Source: Paraburkholderia acidipaludis NBRC 101816 (lineage in GTDB: Bacteria; Pseudomonadota; Gammaproteobacteria; Burkholderiales; Burkholderiaceae). Taken from it: 64,000 nucleotides of DNA. Under the pieces are notes generated by a model. It was given only the letters and a program-made list of their open reading frames with translations. It made no database searches and had not been told where the DNA came from. The stretch is from NCBI RefSeq assembly GCF_000684975.1, contig NZ_BAXZ01000011.1, positions 23,933 to 87,932 of the forward strand, written 5' to 3'. Below, piece after piece: positions 57,748 through 64,000 of the stretch (positions are counted from its first letter, which is position 1; the number at the start of each line of letters is the position of its first letter). The position numbers and the translations under genes are program-made.

Positions 57748-59217
57748 ATGAACGAAGAAATCCTGATCAACGTCACTCCCCAGGAGACGCGCGTCGCGCT
57801 GGTCCAGCAAGGCGCAGTACAGGAGCTTCATGTCGAGCGCACGCTCTCGCGCGGGCGCGTCGGCAACGTCTATCTCGGCAAGGTCGTGCGCGTGCTGCCG
57901 GGCATGCAGTCGGCCTTCATCGACATCGGCCTCGAGCGCGCCGCCTTCCTTCACGTCGCCGATATCTGGCATCCGCGCATTGCCGGCGAAGCGCACCAGG
58001 CCGTTCATCATCAGCCGATCGAAAAGACCGTCTTCGAAGGACAGACGCTCATGGTGCAGGTCGTGAAGGACCCGATCGGCACGAAGGGCGCGCGCCTCTC
58101 GACACAGGTGAGCATTGCCGGGCGCACGCTCGTGTATCTGCCGCAGGAGCCGCACATCGGCATTTCGCAGAAGATCGAGAGCGAGGCCGAGCGCGAAGCC
58201 GTGCGCGCGCGCCTGACCGCCGTGCTGCCCGCCGACGAGAAAGGCGGCTACATCGTCCGCACCATCGCCGAAGATGCCACGAGCGAAGAGCTCGCCGCCG
58301 ACGTCGCCTACCTGCGCAAGACCTGGGCGACCATCGTCGCGCAGGCGCAGCGCCTGCCCGCAACGAGCCTGCTCTATCAGGACCTGAGCCTCGCGCAGCG
58401 CGTGCTGCGCGACTTCGTGAACGAAGAGACGACGCGCGTGCAGGTGGATTCGCGCGAGACCTTCCAGAAGCTCACGGAATTCGCGCGGGAATTCACGCCG
58501 GCCGTTTCGCCGAAGCTGCACCACTACACCGGCGAGCGGCCGCTCTTCGACCTCTACAACATCGAAGCCGAGATCCAGCGTGCGTTGTCGAGGCGCGTGG
58601 ACCTGAAGTCGGGCGGCTACCTCGTGATCGACCAGACCGAGGCGATGACGACGATCGACGTGAACACGGGCGGCTACGTCGGCGCACGCAACTTCGACGA
58701 CACGATCTTCAAGACCAACCTCGAAGCGGCGCACACGATCGCCCGGCAGCTGCGGCTGCGCAACCTGGGCGGCGTGATCATCATCGACTTCATCGACATG
58801 GAGAACCTCGAGCACCGCGAGCAGGTGCTGGGCGAGCTGAAGAAGGCACTGGCGCGCGACCGCACGCGCGTGACGGTGAACGGCTTCTCGCAGTTGGGGC
58901 TCGTCGAGATGACGCGCAAGCGCACGCGCGAATCGCTGGCACACGTGCTGTGCGAGCCGTGCCCCACCTGCCTCGGCAAAGGCCAGGTGAAAACCTCGCG
59001 CACGGTCTGCTACGACGTGCTGCGCGAGATCCTGCGCGAGTCGCGCCAGTTCAATCCGCGCGAGTTCCGCGTGGTCGCTTCGCAGCAGGTGATCGACCTG
59101 TTTCTCGAAGAGGAGTCGCAACATTTGGCCATGCTGATCGATTTCATCGGCAAGCCGGTGTCGCTGCAGGTGGAGTCGAATTTGAGTCAGGAACAGTACG
59201 ACATCGTGCTGATGTAG
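57748..59217 (+). CDS. rng: Ribonuclease G
   Basis: Single-strand endoribonuclease of the RNase E/G family, 489 residues. The N-terminal S1 domain runs from about residue 35 (GRVGNVYLGKVVRVLPGMQS). The catalytic region has the Mg-binding Asp residues in TTIDVNTGGYVGARNFDDT and IIIDFIDMENLEHREQVLG. The zinc-link cysteines are in CEPCPTCLGKG near residue 410. No long C-terminal scaffold is present, which separates it from RNase E. It processes 16S rRNA 5' ends and mRNAs. Confidence 0.97.
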   Translation: MNEEILINVTPQETRVALVQQGAVQELHVERTLSRGRVGNVYLGKVVRVLPGMQSAFIDIGLERAAFLHVADIWHPRIAGEAHQAVHHQPIEKTVFEGQTLMVQVVKDPIGTKGARLSTQVSIAGRTLVYLPQEPHIGISQKIESEAEREAVRARLTAVLPADEKGGYIVRTIAEDATSEELAADVAYLRKTWATIVAQAQRLPATSLLYQDLSLAQRVLRDFVNEETTRVQVDSRETFQKLTEFAREFTPAVSPKLHHYTGERPLFDLYNIEAEIQRALSRRVDLKSGGYLVIDQTEAMTTIDVNTGGYVGARNFDDTIFKTNLEAAHTIARQLRLRNLGGVIIIDFIDMENLEHREQVLGELKKALARDRTRVTVNGFSQLGLVEMTRKRTRESLAHVLCEPCPTCLGKGQVKTSRTVCYDVLREILRESRQFNPREFRVVASQQVIDLFLEEESQHLAMLIDFIGKPVSLQVESNLSQEQYDIVLM

Positions 59218-59303
59218 AACTCATGTCACCGGCCGTTTAGACCTGCGCTCGTCGCGCGTACGCCCCCACCGCGCTGCCCCAACGTCCCACGGAGTCCCGC
59301 AGT

Positions 59304-60353
59304 TTGAATCACCAGCGCGTCACCATCGAGCAAATCGGCGAGTTCGACGAAATCATCGACGTGAGAACGCCGCTCGAATACGCCGAAGATCACGTCCCCG
59401 GCGCCGTCAACGCGCCTGTGATGAGCAACGAGGAGCGCGTGATCGTCGGCACGCTCTACAAGGCGTCGCCGTTCGACGCTACGCGCGTGGGTGCGGCCAT
59501 CGCCGCGCGCAACATCGCGCACCATCTCGACACGATCTTCGCCGACCGGCCGCGCAACTGGCGGCCGCTCATCTACTGCTGGCGCGGCGGCAAGCGGTCG
59601 GGCTCGATGACGGCGATGTTCAACATGATCGGCTGGCGCGCCCGCCAGCTCGAAGGCGGCTACAAGGCCTACCGCCATACCGTCATCGAGGCGCTCGGCA
59701 CGCTGCCCGACCGGTTCCGCTACATCGTGCTCGCAGGGCCCACCGGCAGCGGCAAGACGCGCCTGCTGCAGGCGCTCGGCGCGGCCGGCGCGCAAACGCT
59801 CGATCTGGAAGGGCTCGCGGCACATCGCGGCTCGCTGCTCGGCGCATTGCCCGAACGGGCGCAGCCCTCGCAAAAGGCGTTCGATACGGTGCTCGTGCAA
59901 ACGCTGCGCACGTTCGATTCCGCGCAGCCCGTGTTCGTGGAAGCGGAAAGCCGGCGCATCGGCACGATCACGCTGCCGGAAGCGTTCATCGCGGGCATCC
60001 ATGCGGCCCCCTGCGTCGTGGTGGAAGTGACGCGCGAGGAACGTTGCGCACTCCTTCTGAACGAGTACGGCCATCTGCTGGACGAACCCGGCTACTTCCG
60101 CGAGCAGTTGCTCAAGCTCGTGCCGCTCCACGGGCGCGACAGGATCGAGTCATGGTGCGGCTTGCTCGAAGCAGGACAGCGCGAGACGCTCACCGAAACG
60201 CTCGTCGTCGAGCACTACGACCCCGCCTATACGCGCAGCAGCCGGCGTAACTTCGAGAAGCTGGAGAAGGCGCCGCGCTTTTCATTCCACCCGATGCAGG
60301 CCAACCTCGTCACGCAGGCGAAAGCGCTGCTCGAAGAACTGGGCAAGGCGTAA
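59304..60353 (+). CDS. mnmH: tRNA 2-selenouridine synthase (MnmH/SelU)
   Basis: 349 residues, probable TTG start at 59304 with GGAG 9-10 bp before it. The N-terminal rhodanese domain has C92 in IYCWRGGKRSGSM. The C-terminal P-loop domain has GPTGSGKT (residues 145-152). The enzyme replaces the sulfur of 2-thiouridine at wobble position 34 of Lys, Glu and Gln tRNAs with selenium from selenophosphate. Selenophosphate synthase is not in this window. Confidence 0.93.
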   Translation: MNHQRVTIEQIGEFDEIIDVRTPLEYAEDHVPGAVNAPVMSNEERVIVGTLYKASPFDATRVGAAIAARNIAHHLDTIFADRPRNWRPLIYCWRGGKRSGSMTAMFNMIGWRARQLEGGYKAYRHTVIEALGTLPDRFRYIVLAGPTGSGKTRLLQALGAAGAQTLDLEGLAAHRGSLLGALPERAQPSQKAFDTVLVQTLRTFDSAQPVFVEAESRRIGTITLPEAFIAGIHAAPCVVVEVTREERCALLLNEYGHLLDEPGYFREQLLKLVPLHGRDRIESWCGLLEAGQRETLTETLVVEHYDPAYTRSSRRNFEKLEKAPRFSFHPMQANLVTQAKALLEELGKA

Positions 60354-60419
60354 TCACCTGGAGCCGGCGCGAAGCGCATAGCGAGAGGCCACCGATGCGC
60401 CCGGTGGCTCGATAGTGCG

Positions 60420-60731
60420 TTACCGGCTAACGGCTCCGGCTGCACAGCCGCCGGCCTGAGAGGTGCCGCTGGCCACGCCGCCGTAGCCGCCGCTGCCGTT
60501 CAGCGACGCCACGCGCGCTTCGGCTGCCTGAATGTTCTCGGGATAGTGGACGTTGTCGTCGTGGCCAACACGGTAACCCACCTGGGCGAGCTGCACGATT
60601 TCGGCACGAACCTGCTCGCGCGTAACGGACGAACCAGCGGACGAACCAGCGGACGAATTCGACTGCGCGAACGAAGCGGCGGGAACCACGAGGGCGGCGG
60701 CAACAGCAACGGCTTGAATCAGGGACTTCAC
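60420..60731 (-). CDS. Small exported DUF4148-type protein
   Basis: 103 residues from a GTG at 60731; an upstream ATG at 60782 would add 17 polar residues and hide the signal peptide. Signal peptide: VKSLIQAVAVAAALVVPAASFAQ. The mature part has TREQVRAEIVQLAQVGYRVG and YPENIQAAEARVASLNG, typical of the DUF4148 proteins that are abundant in Burkholderia. A 12-base tandem repeat encodes the serine/glycine-rich start of the mature protein. Function unknown; periplasmic or secreted. Confidence 0.8.
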   Translation of the reverse strand: MKSLIQAVAVAAALVVPAASFAQSNSSAGSSAGSSVTREQVRAEIVQLAQVGYRVGHDDNVHYPENIQAAEARVASLNGSGGYGGVASGTSQAGGCAAGAVSR

Positions 60732-60956
60732 GGTACGACCTCCATTTGACTGATCCGGCCGCGATGCGACGGGTATGTGCATGCGACCGATGTATGCAGT
60801 CTAGGAGGATCGAATTCGAGGGTTAACCCCTATCCATCTAAAATACCGTTCCAGTTCGCCGAAGAATCGACACAATCGGCACGCCGCACGGGAGACACAC
60901 TGCCGCTGCCGCCAGCCCGCCAGCCGACTTGCCGCTCGTCGTTGCCGGCGCAACCG

Positions 60957-61883
60957 TCAGCGGCGAGGCTCGCCGCGCTCCGTCAACGAGGCGGTATGCT
61001 GCAACTGCGCCGGCAGGTTCGGCTCCCAGGCTTCGAGGTCCTCGGTGGGATAAAGGCCGAACGCATAGAGCACCCGCTTGAGGCGGCTGACGAAACCGGG
61101 GCGCGGCACGTTCGGGAGCGCGGCCGCGGCGGAACTCGCCGTGCGGCTCAGGTAGTTGCGCTTGAAATCGCGCTGCGTGACGCCCCACTTCATCAGGAAT
61201 TCGCGCCCGCCGCGATTGCGGCGAATGCGCCCGGTCGTACGGGTTCCGAAATGGTAGACGCGGCTCGCGCCAACCGAGCGAAACACCCGGCAGCCGACCA
61301 GCCAGAGCTTCATCAGGAAGTCGTCGTCGCTGCTCATGCCGGGTCCGAACTCGATGCTGTAGCCGCCCACGCGCAGCCAGAGTTCGCGGCTCACCAAGGT
61401 CGGCTGCAGTGCGATGCCGTCCCGGTCGGCCGTGTTCATCTTCGCCGCGAAATCCAGCAGTCCCGCTTCGTTGAAATCGTCCGGACCAGCGCCGAAGTTG
61501 GCGACGGTCACGAGGGCGTTACCGGTATCGGTGGGCTCGATGATCTGCGACGCCAGATAAGCCGGCACCTGGCCGAGCCCGCGCAATGTTTCGACGAAGG
61601 CCGTGTCCCAGCCCGGCGTGCAGAACATGTCGTCGTTCATGAACAGGATCCACTCGGTCGTGGCAAGACGCGCAACGTCGTTGACCGCGAGGCACACGCC
61701 GACGTTGCCGAGGCTCCAGGTATGGCGAATCCCCTGCTCGCGAACCCAATCGAGCGTGCCGTCGCTGCCGTCGTTGACGTGCACCAGAATTTCGTGCTCG
61801 AAGGCGGAATGGCGCCGGATGCTGTCCACGCACAGCTTCAGGTACGGCAGGTTGTTCCAGGTCGGAATCAGGATGCTGAACAT
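60957..61883 (-). CDS. GT2 family glycosyltransferase
   Basis: 308 residues from the ATG at 61883 (MFSILIPTWNNLPYLKLCVD). GT-A fold pattern: the nucleotide-sugar start, HVNDGSDGTLDW, and the metal-binding acidic residues in WILFMNDDMFCTPGWD. The acceptor region has GPGMSSDDDFLMKLWLVG. A C-terminal basic stretch follows. It probably adds a sugar to a surface polysaccharide or lipopolysaccharide. It is 11 bp downstream of the O-antigen-ligase-like gene, so the two likely share a transcript. A longer frame upstream belongs to that neighbour. Confidence 0.88.
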   Translation of the reverse strand: MFSILIPTWNNLPYLKLCVDSIRRHSAFEHEILVHVNDGSDGTLDWVREQGIRHTWSLGNVGVCLAVNDVARLATTEWILFMNDDMFCTPGWDTAFVETLRGLGQVPAYLASQIIEPTDTGNALVTVANFGAGPDDFNEAGLLDFAAKMNTADRDGIALQPTLVSRELWLRVGGYSIEFGPGMSSDDDFLMKLWLVGCRVFRSVGASRVYHFGTRTTGRIRRNRGGREFLMKWGVTQRDFKRNYLSRTASSAAAALPNVPRPGFVSRLKRVLYAFGLYPTEDLEAWEPNLPAQLQHTASLTERGEPRR

Positions 61884-61894
61884 GGCATTTCGAA

Positions 61895-63175
61895 TTATGT
61901 AGGGTCCGACAGGATATCCATGCGATCGACTATCGCCGCCAGAACGGCCAGCATGCCCGCATAGAAGGACACCGTGCTTTTCAGGTCGAAAGTCTCCACC
62001 GTCAAGCCGAAAACAAAGAACATGACGACGAACGCAAGCCCCATCAGCGCCGTGCGGCGCGCCGTAGCCGACGCCGATTTGAGCCGGCTCGCGAAAAAGG
62101 CCGCGGGCACGATGTAGATGGCGAGCAGCGCGATCCCCCCCACCACGCCGTAATTGACGAGATAGGCCAGCAACTGATTGTGCGTTTCGCCCTCGCCGAA
62201 CTGGGCCGCGAGCGGCGTCAGCGCACCTTGCCGGGCAAGCGAGTTCATGGCGTCGCGAAAGCCGTCGCCGCCGAGGCCCAGCACCGGATGCTGGCGAATC
62301 AGCTCGCACGCCGCGTCATACAGCTGAAGGCGCACGCCGACCGAGGTGTCCCGGTTGCCGTGCGTGTACTGCGTCAGGTCGGACGATATCATGTCGATGC
62401 GGTCGCGCACCGTGCCCGAGCTGCCGTAGACGAGCGCGAGCAGCGCGGCAATGGCAACCGGCATTAGCACTTTCCAGTGGACGGACTTGCCGCGGCCGCG
62501 CTCCCACAGGATCAGCACGGCCACGATGGGAATCGCGAGCCAGCCGCCGCGCGCCCCCGAAACCAGCGAGGCCGCAAGGCCCGCAAAAATCCCGGCGATC
62601 TTGAGCACGCGCACGAACGCTTTGTCCTTGCGCCACCAGTTCAGCGCAACCGTCGACAGCACGCCGAGCGCAAGCGAGAGATCCCCGAAATGAATCGGAT
62701 TCAGGAAAGCGCTGCCAACCCGGCCGTCACCCCAGTCGCGCGGCATCACGAGCGCAATCGCCAGCGCCGCCAGGGCGCCGAGCGTGAAAGATAGATCCGC
62801 CCACGAGAGAACCTGCTGCGGCGCGCGGCGCAGCACAAGGAAAACCGGAACGGCCAGCAAAAACCGCGATGGCGAATCCCAGGTACGGAGCAGCGGATGC
62901 CCATGCGACAGCGTGCTAAGCGCCACGGCTGCAACCGGCGCGATCAGCGCGATGCAGACGGACAGCCCGAGTCCTTCGGGACGCGCATAACCGTAAGGCG
63001 TGCCGGCGGGCCGCAAAAGCAGCGTCGCAATCGAAAGCACCGCCACGCCGATCGTCATGGCGCTCGCACCGCCATGCACCAGCATGGCAAAAGCCGGATA
63101 AGTCAGCAGCAGGAACGCAGTCAGCCAGTCGCCGGGCACCGTGCGTCGGGAGTCATTCGTAACAGGTGTCGGCAT
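61895..63175 (-). CDS. O-antigen ligase-like membrane protein (WaaL/RfaL type)
   Basis: 426 residues with about 11-12 hydrophobic helices and one long periplasmic loop before the last third. The Wzy_C/WaaL region is visible as LYDAACELIRQHPVLGLGGD and GEGETHNQLLAYLVNYGVVG, where the conserved loop residues (Arg, His) sit. Such proteins join O-antigen to lipid A-core or polymerise repeat units; which applies cannot be decided here. It is the first gene of the minus-strand pair and divergent from a GT9-like gene. Confidence 0.85.
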   Translation of the reverse strand: MPTPVTNDSRRTVPGDWLTAFLLLTYPAFAMLVHGGASAMTIGVAVLSIATLLLRPAGTPYGYARPEGLGLSVCIALIAPVAAVALSTLSHGHPLLRTWDSPSRFLLAVPVFLVLRRAPQQVLSWADLSFTLGALAALAIALVMPRDWGDGRVGSAFLNPIHFGDLSLALGVLSTVALNWWRKDKAFVRVLKIAGIFAGLAASLVSGARGGWLAIPIVAVLILWERGRGKSVHWKVLMPVAIAALLALVYGSSGTVRDRIDMISSDLTQYTHGNRDTSVGVRLQLYDAACELIRQHPVLGLGGDGFRDAMNSLARQGALTPLAAQFGEGETHNQLLAYLVNYGVVGGIALLAIYIVPAAFFASRLKSASATARRTALMGLAFVVMFFVFGLTVETFDLKSTVSFYAGMLAVLAAIVDRMDILSDPT

Positions 63176-63400
63176 TGCGCACTGCGATTATCAATAATAG
63201 TGGTACCTCACGCCGCAAACTGTATGCGTGGGAAGCCGGATGAGAAACCCGTTATTGTACCCATAGTGCACTCGCGCCTTCATCTTCACCCAGTTCGCAG
63301 CGCCGGCCGCCGCGCGCCGAAAGCTCCCCGCGGCGGCACCCGTGCCGCGGCCAGCACCATGTTAAACTTCGCAGCTTCCCGTGGATAACGTCAAGGCCCC

Positions 63401-64000
63401 GTGTTGCAGCCGTCCCGTCCGAACACTTCATGGTTTTCGCCGGCCCGCTGGCTGGACGACGTCGTGGCCCGTTCCACCGTCATTCCGTATGCGGGCGTGC
63501 CGCACGAACCGGACGTGTTTCTCAGCCGCAACAGCCGGTTCAAGATCGCGAAGAAGTACCTGCACAAGCAACTGCTGCTGAAAACGCATCGGCAACTGCG
63601 GCTCGAACGGCCGCATCTCGACCGCTCGCAGCGCGTGCTATGGATCTACGCCAAACGCAACTTCGGCGACGCAACCATGGACCTGGCCGGCCGTGCACTG
63701 CTCAAGGACAGCGGTATTCGTCTGGATCTTCTCGCGCTGCCGCCGCACGTGCCGCTCTTCAGGGAAGACGACATATTCGGCCACGTCTACGGCGACCCGC
63801 TCGAAGTCGATGCGAGCCGCTACGACGCCGTCCTGCTATCCGAGTACAACCTGCCGTCGATCCGCCTGAAGACGCAGTACTTCGGCAAGCTGCCTTACGC
63901 GTGCCTGTACCAGCACTTCAACGGCCCCGATCGCAATCAGATCCGCTTCAGCTACGCGAGCGTCAACGACGTATTTTCGCTCGGCCACAGCGCGGACACG
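63401..64000 (+). CDS. GT9-like glycosyltransferase, 5' part only
   Basis: An open frame from a GTG at 63401 runs off the right edge (200 codons without a stop). Near residue 80, VLWIYAKRNFGDATMDLAGR recalls the start of the heptosyltransferase (GT9) fold, where a Gly-Asp follows the first strand. It then reads GIRLDLLALPPHVPLFREDD, YDAVLLSEYNLPSIRLKTQY and a long acceptor region. Together with the neighbours a role in lipopolysaccharide or other surface glycan assembly is likely. The true start could be elsewhere, since no ribosome binding site is obvious. The 225-bp gap to the ligase gene holds the divergent promoters and no visible gene. Confidence 0.65.
   Translation, partial: MLQPSRPNTSWFSPARWLDDVVARSTVIPYAGVPHEPDVFLSRNSRFKIAKKYLHKQLLLKTHRQLRLERPHLDRSQRVLWIYAKRNFGDATMDLAGRALLKDSGIRLDLLALPPHVPLFREDDIFGHVYGDPLEVDASRYDAVLLSEYNLPSIRLKTQYFGKLPYACLYQHFNGPDRNQIRFSYASVNDVFSLGHSADT

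Noticed and set aside
1..64000. CRISPR arrays, integrases, transposases, toxin-antitoxin or phage genes
   Set aside because: None found by eye on either strand; all large frames fit core or metabolic families.

Overview
The window is chromosomal DNA of a Burkholderiaceae bacterium, most likely Burkholderia, Paraburkholderia, Caballeronia or a close relative. This rests on the high GC content, the protein sequences, and gene orders such as nuoA-N / tRNA-Leu / secG / tpiA, rpsO-pnp, ilvI-ilvH-ilvC-psd-pssA-leuA and hemF-nadD-rsfS-rlmH-maf-rng. I see no prophage, insertion sequence, CRISPR array or integron. It reads as a core chromosome segment with some accessory-flavoured loci.

Layout. Positions 1-10300 (minus strand) hold nuoA to nuoK and the start of nuoL, the respiratory complex I operon, preceded by tRNA-Leu(GAG), secG and tpiA. 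From 12000 to 16200 come a quinone oxidoreductase, pnp and rpsO. Then follow an orphan branched-chain-type substrate-binding protein and a small lipoprotein. Positions 18340-25440 (minus) hold the branched-chain amino acid genes ilvI, ilvH, ilvC and leuA, with the phospholipid genes psd and pssA between ilvC and leuA. leuA appears to have its own promoter and a 27-codon Leu-rich leader ORF.

Positions 25780-33490 (plus) hold an ECF sigma factor module (sigma, DUF3619, DUF3106, RDD). After it comes a metallophosphoesterase / glycosyltransferase / diacylglycerol kinase set that resembles PlcP-Agt membrane lipid remodelling and has a Pho-box-like direct repeat upstream. A TetR regulator, a LOG-family protein and an SDR follow. 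Positions 33500-39500 (minus) hold a DUF924 protein, the alanyl-tRNA editing protein AlaX with a tandem hairpin repeat in its upstream region, a group II truncated globin, a large FtsX-type permease, a DUF4126 membrane protein, and the guanidinium exporter gdx/sugE under a guanidine-II riboswitch. Positions 39500-48000 (minus) hold the high-affinity potassium uptake system kdpFABCDE, with an extra 41-codon membrane ORF coupled to kdpF.

Positions 48100-50450 (minus) carry quinone reductase, methylglyoxal synthase and an atypical SDR. Positions 50670-60350 (plus) are housekeeping genes: upp, yebC, purD, hemF, nadD, rsfS, rlmH, maf, rng and mnmH. The last 3.6 kb has a small DUF4148 protein, then surface polysaccharide genes: a GT2 glycosyltransferase, an O-antigen-ligase-like protein, and the start of a GT9-like glycosyltransferase that runs off the window.

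The most interesting signals are small or regulatory. They are a nearly leaderless Leu-rich leader ORF before leuA, the candidate PlcP-Agt-DgkA lipid remodelling operon with its Pho-box-like element, the guanidine-II riboswitch, the extra small kdp ORF, and the tandem hairpin repeat before alaX. All functional calls come from reading the sequence and from recalled family knowledge; no database search was run.
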